Part shown: positions 1 through 7,912 of the stretch, piece by piece
How the letters are laid out: each line of letters begins with the position of its first letter
How positions within the stretch are numbered: position 1 is the first letter of the stretch
Source of the DNA: JBARKJ01 sp049801375
GTDB lineage: Bacteria; Nitrospirota; JACRHJ01
Direction of reading: 5' to 3'
Assembly (NCBI GenBank): GCA_049801375.1
Contig: JBARKJ010000076.1
Location: 1 to 18,676, forward strand
DNA length: 18,676 nucleotides
Notes under the pieces: model-generated
What the model saw: only the letters and a program-made list of their open reading frames with translations
Told to the model about the DNA's origin: nothing
The model's database searches: none
Translations under genes and position numbers: made by a program

Positions 1-10
1 GTGATATAGC

Positions 11-460
11 TTGCTGAGGAAACTGTTCATATCGGAAGACTCCTGGGCGATGCTTGTTTTAAGGCTCGCGTTGGGAATCGTGTTTTTGGCCCACGGCTCG
101 CAGAAGGTCTTGGGTTTGTTCGGAGGGCTGGGGCTTTCCGGCACTTTCAGGATGTTCGCCGGCTCGGGAATCCCGCCATTTTTTGCGGCGCTGGACATCG
201 CCGCCGAATTCCTGGGCGGCCTTTTCCTGATAATAGGTTTCCTGACGCGCATTTCGGCCTTGGGTATCGCGGTGGTGATGGTTGTCGCGGTATGCGTGGT
301 GCACTGGCAGAACGGCTTCTTCATGAACTGGTTCGGGCGGATGCCCGCGGGTAAGGAAGGTTTCGAGTACCATATCCTGGCGTTTGCGGCGGCAATCGCC
401 CTGGCTATAAAGGGTGGCGGGAGATTCTCTCTAGACCGGGCGGCGGCTAAAAAATTATAG
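11..460 (+). CDS. DoxX-family small membrane protein
   Basis: The 149-residue product has the usual DoxX size and plan: four hydrophobic segments at about residues 14-28, 56-76, 82-99 and 119-134, with an early LAHGSQK motif (26-32) typical of DoxX/SURF4-like quinone- or thiosulfate-linked membrane proteins. The natural substrate of most DoxX proteins is unknown, so no reaction is assigned. The start is a TTG at position 11; an in-frame TGA at 2-4 shows that the gene is complete or nearly so, although too little upstream sequence is visible to judge a ribosome-binding site. An inner ATG at position 50 is the alternative start. The next gene begins 14 nt downstream in the same direction, suggesting co-transcription. 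The family call is by sequence pattern only. Confidence 0.82.
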   Translation: MLRKLFISEDSWAMLVLRLALGIVFLAHGSQKVLGLFGGLGLSGTFRMFAGSGIPPFFAALDIAAEFLGGLFLIIGFLTRISALGIAVVMVVAVCVVHWQNGFFMNWFGRMPAGKEGFEYHILAFAAAIALAIKGGGRFSLDRAAAKKL

Positions 461-474
461 CGCGGAGAATGGAC

Positions 475-945
475 ATGATAACCGAAAAACTTAAAAATTA
501 TCTGGACGAGAGCGCAGTGCGCTACGAGGTGCTCCGGCACGGTGAGGCTTATACCGCGCAGGAGATAGCGTCGACTATGCATGTAAGCGGTAAAAACCTG
601 GTGAAGTCGGTGATACTGAAAAGCGACACGGGCTACCTGATGGCAGTACTCCCGGCGGACAGGAGGGTGGACGTGGCGGCTCTCCGGGCCGATTTAGGTT
701 TCAGGATGGTGGCGCTCGCGACCGAAGAGGAAATAAAGAAGATATTCCCGGACTGCGAGGCGGGGGCGATGCCGCCTTTCGGGAACCTTTACGGACTGCC
801 GGTCTATGCCGACAGCGCGCTCCGGGAGGATAAGAATATAGTGTTCAACGCAGGGACGCACCACGAGGCTATCAGGATGACCTACACGGACTTCTTCCGC
901 CTCGTCCGTCCACTTATTATCGAGGCAACAAAGAAGGCTGCGTAG
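475..945 (+). CDS. YbaK/EbsC-type aminoacyl-tRNA deacylase domain protein
   Basis: This single-domain protein of 156 residues belongs to the YbaK/ProXp family, which hydrolyses mischarged aminoacyl-tRNA in trans. The family's conserved lysine lies in VKSV (K44), and the glycine/proline loop GAMPPFG is at residues 97-103; both shape the editing pocket. I start at ATG 475 rather than the in-frame ATG 469 because the ribosome-binding sequence GGAGA (464-468) sits 7 nt from 475 but only 1 nt from 469. The gene is free-standing, not an insertion in prolyl-tRNA synthetase. Which amino acid it removes cannot be read from sequence. It lies 14 nt after the DoxX gene. Confidence 0.88.
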   Translation: MITEKLKNYLDESAVRYEVLRHGEAYTAQEIASTMHVSGKNLVKSVILKSDTGYLMAVLPADRRVDVAALRADLGFRMVALATEEEIKKIFPDCEAGAMPPFGNLYGLPVYADSALREDKNIVFNAGTHHEAIRMTYTDFFRLVRPLIIEATKKAA

Positions 946-960
946 TAAGTCAAGCCCCTT

Positions 961-989
961 GCCTCCTCTTAAGATGGAGAAGGGGAGGC
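961..989 (+). other. GC-rich hairpin before the universal stress gene
   Basis: GCCTCCTCTT (961-970) can pair with the segment 980-989 over 10 bp with one G-U pair, leaving a 9-nt loop. No T-run follows, so it does not look like a simple intrinsic terminator. It could be a transcript-processing or stabilising stem between the deacylase gene and the stress-protein gene, or a remnant of a dispersed palindrome. Confidence 0.4.
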
Positions 990-1021
990 GAAAGCGGGGT
1001 GCAGATTTAAGGAGGTCAAGT

Positions 1022-1507
1022 ATGAAACAATACAGGATACTTGTTCCCATAAGCTTCTCGCCGTCCTCGGAGAAGGCGCTCCAAAGAGCAGTGGCCCAGG
1101 CCGAGGCCTTCGGCGGGAAGCTCTATGTGCTTAACGTCTACAGGCAGATACCGAGGATATTCGATAGCCCCGGCGGCGTGCTCTATAAAAAAGACCTGGA
1201 GGTACTGCGCGAGGAGGCGATAAAGGAGCTTGATTATTTCGTGGCCGCGCGACTCAGGGAGCTAAGACACAGGATGAATATCGAAGAGGTCGAGGTTGTA
1301 TCGGACGAAGACCCTGTGAAGGCTATACTCCGGGTGGCCAGAGAGAAGAAGGTGGATTTGATAGTTCTCGGACACCACGACGAATCGAGGCTGGAGCATA
1401 TGCTTTTCGGCAGGAACGTGGACAAGATAATCAAGGGCGCGCCCTGTGACGTAATCATAACCAAGGCCGAGCTTTACAAGCCGGAGGAAGAAGCTGTTGC
1501 AATATAA
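1022..1507 (+). CDS. Universal stress protein (UspA family)
   Basis: The protein has 161 residues, the usual length for a single Usp domain, and begins with the family's first strand (KQYRILVPISFSPSSEKAL). Its C-terminal strand-loop-helix holds LGHHDESRLEHMLFGRN and ends APCDVIIT, as in UspA proteins. The classic ATP-binding pattern G-x2-G-x9-G-(S/T) is not intact: the loop reads GHHDESR, so it may belong to the non-ATP-binding UspA branch. Start ATG 1022 is set by a strong ribosome-binding site, AAGGAGGT (1009-1016); the frame is open upstream to a TTG at 959, but that stretch contains a hairpin and encodes no family sequence. The gene ends 85 nt before the convergent kinase gene, with no convincing terminator between them. 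Confidence 0.9.
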   Translation: MKQYRILVPISFSPSSEKALQRAVAQAEAFGGKLYVLNVYRQIPRIFDSPGGVLYKKDLEVLREEAIKELDYFVAARLRELRHRMNIEEVEVVSDEDPVKAILRVAREKKVDLIVLGHHDESRLEHMLFGRNVDKIIKGAPCDVIITKAELYKPEEEAVAI

Positions 1508-1592
1508 GATGGGAGGAACGGGATTCGGGGTGCCCATTTGCGCGTCTGATGGCGGCTACAGGAAAGTGCTTGGAACCTAAGCAGCAATCTGG

Positions 1593-3362
1593 TTATTCGG
1601 CATTTTTCTGGTTGAGCGGGATTGTCAGCTTGAAAGTGCTGCCGGGGCCGGATTCGCTTTCAAGGATAATTTCCCCGCCGTGGGCCTCCGCAACGGCTTT
1701 CACTATGGCCAGGCCCAGCCCCGCGCCTTTCGTGCCGGCAGTCATGCGGGAACGGTAGTGCTTCTGGAAGATGTCCGCTTTCTCCTCCGGCCTTATCCCG
1801 GAGCCGGTGTCGTGTACTGAAACGGTGAAGTCGCGCTCGGCAGCTTCCAGTGTCACTGAAACCCTGCCCCCTGAAGGGGTATATTTTATGGCGTTCTGTA
1901 TGAGGTTCGATACGGCCCTTCCTAATTGTTTTTTATCTATTACAGCCTTCGGCGAGTCCACGAAGGCAAAGCTCAGGTCAAGCCCCCTTTTTTCCGCCTG
2001 GAGTTGGAAGTCTTTTTGAAGACCTCTCAGGATATCCGCAACCTCTTCCGGCATCATATTAAGCTGTAGTTTACCTGAATGAGACCTGTAAACAGTCAGG
2101 TAGTCTTCTATCATCCCTAATACCTTTTCACAGTTTTGTCTGATTGAATTAAGCCCTGCCCCGGCATCTTCCAGCCTGTTGTCGATAAGCATCTCCGTAT
2201 AAAGCATCATAGTCGTCAAGGGGGATTTCAGGTCGTGGGTTATCATCGCGGCCAGGTCTTCCCTTTCCTGTTCAATCATCTTTCTTTCGGTTACCTCGAT
2301 GTTCAACCTCTCGATATCAGCCTCGGCCCGTTTCTTCTCGGTAAGATCGTAAAAAGTCACCAGGGCGCCCCTGACGTATCCCTTTTCATCTCTTAGCGGA
2401 GCGCCCGAACCAAGCGTCTGTATTATCTTTCCATCTTTTCTTCTTCGGGGAAGTTCCATGTTAAATATTGACCTTCCCCCGAGCAGCGTTACCAGGTTTT
2501 TTTTGAGCGAGTCGATGTCCTCTTTCGCAACTATGGGATAAGGGCGTCCGATAACTTCACTGGCCTCGTAACCAAAGATATCCTGGGCCCCCCGGTTCCA
2601 GTCGAGGACGTTCCCTTCCGGATCGAGCGCTATTATCGCCACTGGCGCGCATTCAAATATAGCCTTCAACATCTCGTTGGCTTTTTCAATTTCCGCTTCG
2701 GCCCGTTTCTTTTCGGTGAGGTCAATAAAAATCCCTAAGGCGCCATAAATGTCTCCTCCCGCATCCCGGAGCGGGGCGTGCGAGTGAAGTATATGCACCG
2801 TTTTGCCGTTTTTGTGCCTGCGGGAGATTTCGATGTTTTTTAACGTGTTTCCGGCAAGCGCCGAATCGAGGTTCTTTCGGAACAAATCAAAGTCTTCTGC
2901 TGGTGCGATCGGGTAAGGGCGTCCCTTTACTTCTTCGGGAGCGTAACCGAAAATGTCCTGGGCTCCGCGGTTCCAGTCGAGCACCTTCCCTTCCGGGTCA
3001 AGCACTATTATTCCATTCGGCGAGCAGTCGAATATGGCCTTAAGCCTCGCGTTCGCTTCGGAAAACTCATGGAGAATCCTGTTCCTCTGCATCAAGCCGA
3101 CCAGTATCCCCCACCCCGCCAGGACGGTCAACGCCCTGTTAATCTCACTGACAATCGGGAATTTGGGCGCTGAGGCAAGGAAATATCCCGCTATCACAAG
3201 CGCCGTCGTGACGCCGGCGAGGACGAAAGCGAATTTTCTTCGTGCGAACAAGCCCGAAAGGCTAAAAGGTATGAGGTACAAAAGAGAGACTGACATCCCG
3301 TGGGGGGTGACTAGGTCATATATGAAGATCGAGGCCGTGATGATTACGATTATTATAACCAC
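1593..3362 (-). CDS. Membrane-bound sensor histidine kinase with two PAS domains
   Basis: The 589-residue protein has a hydrophobic N-terminal sensor region (about 1-92, three or four membrane segments), PAS-PAC 1 (about 104-222), PAS-PAC 2 (about 231-348), a short coiled linker, a HisKA dimerisation domain with HDLKSPL (phosphoacceptor H376), and an HATPase domain with N-box NLIQNAIKY (N490), G1 DTGSG (518-522) and G2 GAGLGL (546-551). All catalytic motifs are present. There is no receiver domain and no response-regulator gene nearby, so it is an orphan kinase here. The two PAS domains are unusually alike. The start is GTG at 3362, the first start after an in-frame stop, with a G-rich stretch (3366-3370) as a weak ribosome site. 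It lies 134 nt downstream of lptG on the same strand, so read-through is possible. Confidence 0.93.
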   Translation of the reverse strand: MVIIIVIITASIFIYDLVTPHGMSVSLLYLIPFSLSGLFARRKFAFVLAGVTTALVIAGYFLASAPKFPIVSEINRALTVLAGWGILVGLMQRNRILHEFSEANARLKAIFDCSPNGIIVLDPEGKVLDWNRGAQDIFGYAPEEVKGRPYPIAPAEDFDLFRKNLDSALAGNTLKNIEISRRHKNGKTVHILHSHAPLRDAGGDIYGALGIFIDLTEKKRAEAEIEKANEMLKAIFECAPVAIIALDPEGNVLDWNRGAQDIFGYEASEVIGRPYPIVAKEDIDSLKKNLVTLLGGRSIFNMELPRRRKDGKIIQTLGSGAPLRDEKGYVRGALVTFYDLTEKKRAEADIERLNIEVTERKMIEQEREDLAAMITHDLKSPLTTMMLYTEMLIDNRLEDAGAGLNSIRQNCEKVLGMIEDYLTVYRSHSGKLQLNMMPEEVADILRGLQKDFQLQAEKRGLDLSFAFVDSPKAVIDKKQLGRAVSNLIQNAIKYTPSGGRVSVTLEAAERDFTVSVHDTGSGIRPEEKADIFQKHYRSRMTAGTKGAGLGLAIVKAVAEAHGGEIILESESGPGSTFKLTIPLNQKNAE

Positions 3363-3496
3363 AAAGCCCCCGTTGCATATTCCTAATAATAGTTTGCCAC
3401 AAAGTTATAATAATTACAAAAGACAGGTTTGTAGCGCGTAGGGTTACAATTAATCTGAACAACGGAAGTTTCCTTCATGGAAGAAGCTTAAACTTT

Positions 3497-4585
3497 CTAT
3501 CTGTCCGCCTGTATGTACAAGTAAATTCCCGACGCGCAGAAAAGGGCGTTTGAGAACCATGCCGCGAACAGCGGGGGGAACCTGCCGGCATGCCCCAGCG
3601 AGATGGAGAAGGAATAAAGAAACCAATAACTGATGGCGAGGACTACGCAAATGGCGACGCCAAGGGCCATCCCGCCGCTCCGCGAGGTCTTCAGCGAAAA
3701 CGGCACGGCTACGATGACCATTATCAGGTTGGCTAGCGTGAACGATACCTTCCCGTACAGGTCTACCATGTATTTAACCGGGTTATACCCTTCCCTGTGG
3801 AGCATTGCTATATAATTCTGTAGCTCGGAGAAGTCCATCTCTTCGGATAGCCGTTCCACCCTCTTAAAATCGTCCGGCTTCTCCGGAAGATTTACGGGCA
3901 ACCTGTCGAACCCGCTCATCTTTATGCCGCCGCCGGGCTTAAAATCGTATGTAACCCCTTTTAAAAGCACCCATTTGCCGGCTTCCCAGTCCATCTTAGC
4001 CGAGTCCACGCGCTGGTACAGGGTGAAGTCTTTGTCCAGCTTATAAAAAGTGACGCCGTAGCATGTCGGGAGCCCGGACTTGAATTCCACCAGCCCGACG
4101 TTGACCACTTCTCCTCCGGGGCCCCGGAACCAGAACTTATCGTGTTTCAGTGTGGGACTGGCGGGTTTTTTATCTATGTTCACCTGTTTTATGTATTCCG
4201 CCCTTGCGTTGCAATAGGGAATCACGGTCTCGTTTGCCCAGAAAAGGAGCCCGGAGAGGACCAGGGCGGTAAAGAATATTGGCGCCACGATACGGTAAAG
4301 CGGCAATCCTCCCGCCTTCATCGCGATTATCTCTCCGTTTTTGGACAGAATCCCCAGGCTTAAAAGCGTGGACAGGAGAACGGCCAGGGGCATGACCATG
4401 AACGCGATGTTCGGGATCTGGTACAGCATATATCTGATTACGTCTGCTGCCAGCGCCTTTTGCTCCACATAATCGTCCACCTTCTCTATGAAATCACCGA
4501 TCAGGAAAAGGACCAGGAAGGCCGAAAGCGTAATGGCGAAGAAGCGACTGAATTCTTTCAGGATGTAGCGGTTTAATATCTTCAC
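3497..4585 (-). CDS. lptG: LPS export ABC transporter permease LptG
   Basis: LptG is one of the two membrane permeases that, with ATPase LptB, extract lipopolysaccharide from the inner membrane and push it along LptC-LptA to the surface. The protein has 362 residues, typical for the family: an N-terminal MKILNRYILKEF signature and DFIEKVDDY after the first membrane helix, then helices at about 15-30, 62-80 and 101-120, a periplasmic jellyroll-like middle (about 125-270), and three C-terminal helices. It starts with GTG (4585-4583), whose last bases form the TGA stop of lptF, a 4-nt overlap indicating translational coupling. The F/G assignment rests on the EKVDD region, which is characteristic of LptG; the paralogue upstream matches LptF. 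No lptB, lptC or lptA is in the window. Confidence 0.92.
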   Translation of the reverse strand: MKILNRYILKEFSRFFAITLSAFLVLFLIGDFIEKVDDYVEQKALAADVIRYMLYQIPNIAFMVMPLAVLLSTLLSLGILSKNGEIIAMKAGGLPLYRIVAPIFFTALVLSGLLFWANETVIPYCNARAEYIKQVNIDKKPASPTLKHDKFWFRGPGGEVVNVGLVEFKSGLPTCYGVTFYKLDKDFTLYQRVDSAKMDWEAGKWVLLKGVTYDFKPGGGIKMSGFDRLPVNLPEKPDDFKRVERLSEEMDFSELQNYIAMLHREGYNPVKYMVDLYGKVSFTLANLIMVIVAVPFSLKTSRSGGMALGVAICVVLAISYWFLYSFSISLGHAGRFPPLFAAWFSNALFCASGIYLYIQADR

Positions 4586-5760
4586 CCGCGTTTCCTCCTG
4601 GAAGCCATTGCTCTTCCCAGCGTGCCGTAGAAGTTCTTAAGCTCTTGAAGTCCGATAGTTCTCTCGCTGCCCGCGGACAGGACTAAATAAGCCCCCAGCA
4701 ACCCGACTACTACATTTGGCAGGAGCGCGGCGAGCAAGGGCGGGAAATTACCGGCGGCGGCCATGTTCTCCCCGCCTTTCATCAGAAGGTAATAGAACGT
4801 GAAGATAACGAGGGCGACTGTAACGCCCGAGGACTTCCCGGAACGCCGCGAGAACATGCCCAGCGGGGGGCCCAGGAAACCGAAGATTATGCAGGCTAGG
4901 GGAACGGTGAAGCGCTTGTAATACTCTGTCATAAGAGCATACCCTTCTTTCCCTGTCCCAGACGCCTGGCTTGCCATCTCCCTTAGCTCGTTCATCGACA
5001 TCTCACGCTTTTCTCTTTTGTTTGCCCCGGAGTCTCCCATGAGCTTTTCATAGAGGTCTATGGACAGCGTGTTGTTGTCGAAGTTTATTTCCTGATAGGA
5101 GCCGGACTTGTTTTCTTTCCTGTGGATGCTGCCGTTTTTAAGGTGAAGATATGCGTATCCCGTGGACAGGTCGACATCCAGCGCCCCGCGGTTGGCTATT
5201 ATGACGTAAGGGTCGTTCGGGTCCCTCTCGTCCGAGATAAATACCCCCGTCATCTCGTTGGGCGCCGGTACCTTCCTGGCGTAAATTACCAGGTTCTTGA
5301 AGGTATCATTGAACACGCCTTCCTCTATCCCGGCGAACGCATGCGTCCTGGCGAGCAGGAAAATGTCCCTCTTGAAATTCCCGGCCTTCTGCGGGCCCAG
5401 GTATAGCGAGAAGTAGGCCGTCGCCAGGGCGGCAACCAGGCTGAAGGCAATGACCGGCGCCATCAGCCTGTAAATCGAAAACCCGGTAGCCTTAAGGGCT
5501 ACTATCTCGCTGTCCGTGGACAGCCTTCCGAAAGCTACCAGCGCCCCGAGCAAAAGCGCCATTGGTATGGTGAGGGTGAGGAACGAGGGCATTATATAAG
5601 AGACGAGCCTTAAAACCTCTATAAGAGGCACACCCTTGGCCACTATGAGGTCCGTAAGCTTAAATATCCTGTTCAGCAGGAGCACGAAAGTGAACAGAAG
5701 GAGGCCCAGCAGGAAAGGCGGTATCAGTTCTTTTATTATATAGCGGTCTATTATCTTCAC
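4582..5760 (-). CDS. lptF: LPS export ABC transporter permease LptF
   Basis: This is the partner of LptG in the LptB2FG lipopolysaccharide extractor. The product has 392 residues with the family plan: first helix after KIIDRYIIKELIPPF, the helix pair near 60-75 and 97-122, a periplasmic beta-rich middle (about 125-275) and three C-terminal helices with LGPPLGMFSRRSGKSSG between the first two. The start is GTG (5760-5758); homologues begin at the equivalent residue, so a later start is unlikely. A promoter lies immediately upstream with its -10 ending at 5770, so the predicted transcript starts only about 3-4 nt before the GTG and the mRNA may be leaderless. The gene is divergent from the mlaE operon, placing two outer-membrane-biogenesis operons head to head. 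Confidence 0.92.
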   Translation of the reverse strand: MKIIDRYIIKELIPPFLLGLLLFTFVLLLNRIFKLTDLIVAKGVPLIEVLRLVSYIMPSFLTLTIPMALLLGALVAFGRLSTDSEIVALKATGFSIYRLMAPVIAFSLVAALATAYFSLYLGPQKAGNFKRDIFLLARTHAFAGIEEGVFNDTFKNLVIYARKVPAPNEMTGVFISDERDPNDPYVIIANRGALDVDLSTGYAYLHLKNGSIHRKENKSGSYQEINFDNNTLSIDLYEKLMGDSGANKREKREMSMNELREMASQASGTGKEGYALMTEYYKRFTVPLACIIFGFLGPPLGMFSRRSGKSSGVTVALVIFTFYYLLMKGGENMAAAGNFPPLLAALLPNVVVGLLGAYLVLSAGSERTIGLQELKNFYGTLGRAMASRRKRG

Positions 5761-5769
5761 AAGGGCTAA

Positions 5770-5798
5770 ATTCTATAGGAACAGCTCCTGTATGTCAA
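5770..5798 (-). promoter_or_regulatory. Sigma-70-type promoter of lptFG
   Basis: On the minus strand TTGACA (5798-5793) and TAGAAT (5775-5770) are separated by 17 bp; the -35 is perfect and the -10 matches at five of six positions. The expected start point (about 5763-5764) is nearly at the lptF GTG, leaving almost no leader. Confidence 0.6.
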
Positions 5799-5821
5799 TT
5801 TCTAAGTCCAGCTTTTCTTTG

Positions 5822-5851
5822 CTTACTTTCTTTTCTCGAAAAGAAAGTAAG
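5822..5851. repeat. 13-bp perfect palindrome between lptF and mlaE
   Basis: CTTACTTTCTTTT (5822-5834) and its exact reverse complement (5839-5851) flank a 4-nt loop, CTCG. On the plus strand GTTAAAAAAAG follows. It lies upstream of both divergent promoters. A similar actttcttt/aaagaaag palindrome recurs at 14861-14888, suggesting a dispersed short palindromic family; it could also be an operator or a bidirectional block to transcription. Confidence 0.7.
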
Positions 5852-5862
5852 TTAAAAAAAGC

Positions 5863-5891
5863 TTGCCAATAAGTGTATGTGCTATTATTAT
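5863..5891 (+). promoter_or_regulatory. Probable sigma-70 promoter of the mlaE operon
   Basis: TTGCCA (5863-5868) and TATTAT (5886-5891) are separated by 17 bp, each matching consensus at five of six positions. The expected start point is around 5897-5899, which coincides with the chosen TTG start of mlaE. The operon would then have essentially no leader. Confidence 0.5.
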
Positions 5892-5898
5892 TGAAAGC

Positions 5899-6693
5899 TT
5901 GAGCATAACGGGTTACATACTGGAGGTCCCGAGGCAGATTGGGGCGGCTGTCATCGGCGTCGTCCAGGAGATAGGGGATATGTTCCTCTTCCTGGCCACG
6001 ACGCTCTATTGGACTTTCCTGCCGCCCCTGAAACTGAAGAGGGTGGTCCGCCAGATAGCGTTCATGGGGGCCAGGAGCACTGCGCTCATCGTCCTGACCG
6101 GCGCGTTCACCGGCATGATATTGGGCCTTCAGATATACTACACACTGCAGAAGTTCGGCGCGGAGGCTTATCTTGGTCCGGCGATAGCGCTCTCGGTTAT
6201 CCGGGAGCTGGGGCCGGTGCTCGCGGCGCTGATGATAATAGGGCGCGCAGGTTCCGCGCTGGCGGCGGAGATAGGCATCATGCGCATTACCGAGCAGGTG
6301 GATGCGCTTGATGCGATGTCGCTCTCGCCCTTCCGCTACCTGATGGTGCCCAACCTGCTCGCGGCGCTGATATCGTTTCCGCTTCTGGGCGCGATTTTTA
6401 ACGTAGTCGCAATTTACGGCGGGTATTTAATCGGCGTAAAGCTCCTGTCGCTCTCTCCCGGGACGTATTTCTCGGGCATCCAGGATTTTGTCCATTTAAG
6501 GGATATCACGGATGGCATGATAAAAAGCCTCTGTTTCGGAATCATCATGACCTGGGTGTCCTGTTATAAGGGCTATAAAACCGGGCACGGGGCGGAAGGC
6601 GTAAGCCGCGCCACCACGTCCGCCGTGGTAATGGCGTCCACGCTTGTGCTGGTGTGGGATTACTTCCTGAACTCGGTGATGCTGAATTTTTAA
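5899..6693 (+). CDS. mlaE: Mla-type ABC lipid transporter permease (MlaE)
   Basis: The protein is the membrane permease of a bacterial MCE lipid transporter and would pair with MlaF and MlaD encoded next to it. The conserved core TGAFTGMILGLQ, the run ELGPVLAALMIIGRAGSALAAEIG and a C-terminal GISRATT-like motif (here GVSRATTSAV) are diagnostic, and about five hydrophobic segments are visible. Length is about 264 residues from TTG 5899. The frame is open up to TTG 5863, but that codon is the -35 hexamer of the proposed promoter, so I reject it. CTG 5920 is a further alternative; GGAGGT (5922-5927) lies too close behind it to act as its ribosome site. The exact N-terminus is uncertain by roughly 10-15 residues. 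The stop shares its last base with the mlaF ATG. Confidence 0.92.
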   Translation: MSITGYILEVPRQIGAAVIGVVQEIGDMFLFLATTLYWTFLPPLKLKRVVRQIAFMGARSTALIVLTGAFTGMILGLQIYYTLQKFGAEAYLGPAIALSVIRELGPVLAALMIIGRAGSALAAEIGIMRITEQVDALDAMSLSPFRYLMVPNLLAALISFPLLGAIFNVVAIYGGYLIGVKLLSLSPGTYFSGIQDFVHLRDITDGMIKSLCFGIIMTWVSCYKGYKTGHGAEGVSRATTSAVVMASTLVLVWDYFLNSVMLNF

Positions 6694-7445
6694 TGATAGA
6701 AATTAAAAATTTAAAAAAATCCTTCGACTCACAGCAGGTCCTGAAAGGCGTTTCCTTTACCGTCGATAAGGGCGAGATATTCGCCGTCATCGGCGGGAGC
6801 GGCCAGGGCAAGAGCGTCCTTTTGAAGGTTATAATGCGTCTTCTGGACGCGGATTCGGGAGACATTTTAGTAGATGGGACCTCCATCCGCGGGCTAAAAG
6901 GCCCCGAGCTTTACAAGATGCGGGACCGTTTCGGGTATCTCTTCCAGAGCGGGGCGTTATTCGATTCGATGACTATTTATGACAACATCGCCTTTCCCCT
7001 TCGGGAGAAGACGAAGCTGAAGGCGGCCGAGATAAAGGCGCGCGCGGAAGAAGAACTTGATAAGGTTGGTCTTTCCGGCATGGGCCATAAATTTCCGGAA
7101 GAGGTATCCGGCGGTATGAGGAAGCGGGCGGCATTTGCGCGGGTGCTGGTGACGCGGCCGGAGATAGTGCTTTTCGACGAGCCGACGACGGGTCTTGACC
7201 CGATACTCGTTGACTCGGTGCATAAGCTCATTCTATGGGGCAAGAAGACCTACGGCTTCACGGCGATCATCATAAGCCACGAGATACCGGAGATATTCGA
7301 AGTCGCGGACAAGGTCGGGATGCTCTCGGACGGCGTGATGGCACAGATAGGCACGGCGGAAGAGATAAAAAATTCCCAAGTCCCCGAGGTGATGCGGTTC
7401 GTGCGGGGCATATCTGAAGAGGTTTCAGTCGGAGGGAAGGCATGA
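6693..7445 (+). CDS. mlaF: Mla-type ABC transporter ATPase (MlaF)
   Basis: This 250-residue ATPase drives the MlaE permease. All motifs are present: Walker A GGSGQGKS (34-41), Q-loop FQSGALFDSMT (Q85), signature VSGGM (138-142, replacing LSGGQ as is usual in MlaF), Walker B IVLFDEP with catalytic E163, D-loop TGLDP and switch H196 in ISHEI. The ATG at 6693 overlaps the mlaE stop by one base (TAATG), so translation is probably coupled; no separate ribosome site is visible. The reading frame is open further upstream inside mlaE, but the family N-terminus starts at this ATG. The end overlaps mlaD by 4 nt. Confidence 0.96.
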   Translation: MIEIKNLKKSFDSQQVLKGVSFTVDKGEIFAVIGGSGQGKSVLLKVIMRLLDADSGDILVDGTSIRGLKGPELYKMRDRFGYLFQSGALFDSMTIYDNIAFPLREKTKLKAAEIKARAEEELDKVGLSGMGHKFPEEVSGGMRKRAAFARVLVTRPEIVLFDEPTTGLDPILVDSVHKLILWGKKTYGFTAIIISHEIPEIFEVADKVGMLSDGVMAQIGTAEEIKNSQVPEVMRFVRGISEEVSVGGKA

Positions 7446-7882
7446 GAAAGGACAGATTAGAGATGTTGGTGGGGATTTTCGTCCTCGTGGGCCTTACCGC
7501 GCTGGCCTTTCTTTCCATAAAGCTTGGGAAGCTGGAGGTCGTAGGCAACACCGGCTACAATATTCAGGCGGAGTTCAGCAATATCGGAGGGCTTAAGACG
7601 GGCGCCACCGTGGAGATAGCCGGGGTCGAAGTGGGCCGGGTGACTACTATATCGCTCAAAGACTACCAGGCGCTGGTCGTCATGAGGATGAAGCAAAATG
7701 TGAAGATATCCGACGACTCCATCGCTTCCATAAAAACGAAGGGGCTGATCGGCGAGAAATACGTCTCACTCTCTCCCGGAGGCTCCGACAAGATGATGGC
7801 GGCCGGAGGGACGCTGCGGGAGACGGAGTCGGCCATAGACTTCGAGAGTCTTATAGCAAATTACATATTCGGGAAAGTATAG
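7442..7882 (+). CDS. mlaD: MCE-domain substrate-binding protein (MlaD)
   Basis: MlaD anchors in the inner membrane and forms a hexameric MCE ring through which lipid passes. The product has 146 residues: a cytoplasmic tip MRKDRLE, one membrane helix (about 8-26) and one MCE domain (about 37-114) with FSNIGGLKTGATVEIAGVEVGRV and the closing KGLIGEKYVSLSPGG. It is short, with little beyond the MCE domain, like MlaD and unlike long PqiB or mycobacterial Mce proteins; a direct bridge to the outer membrane by this protein alone is therefore unlikely. It overlaps mlaF by ATGA. The tolC-like gene starts 30 nt later. Confidence 0.95.
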   Translation: MRKDRLEMLVGIFVLVGLTALAFLSIKLGKLEVVGNTGYNIQAEFSNIGGLKTGATVEIAGVEVGRVTTISLKDYQALVVMRMKQNVKISDDSIASIKTKGLIGEKYVSLSPGGSDKMMAAGGTLRETESAIDFESLIANYIFGKV

Positions 7883-7912
7883 ATTAAGCGGTTGCATCGA
7901 AAGGGGGGTTCA

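Noticed and set aside
1567..1583. TGCTT...AAGCA hairpin between the stress-protein and kinase genes as a terminator
   Set aside because: Only 5 bp of stem and no T-run on either strand.
3363..3496. Promoter or terminator between lptG and the histidine kinase gene
   Set aside because: AT-rich and with TATTAT-like sequences, but no properly spaced -35 and no stem with a T-run; nothing could be supported.
5863..5898. TTG 5863 as the start of mlaE
   Set aside because: It coincides with the proposed -35 hexamer, has no ribosome site and adds residues not expected for MlaE.
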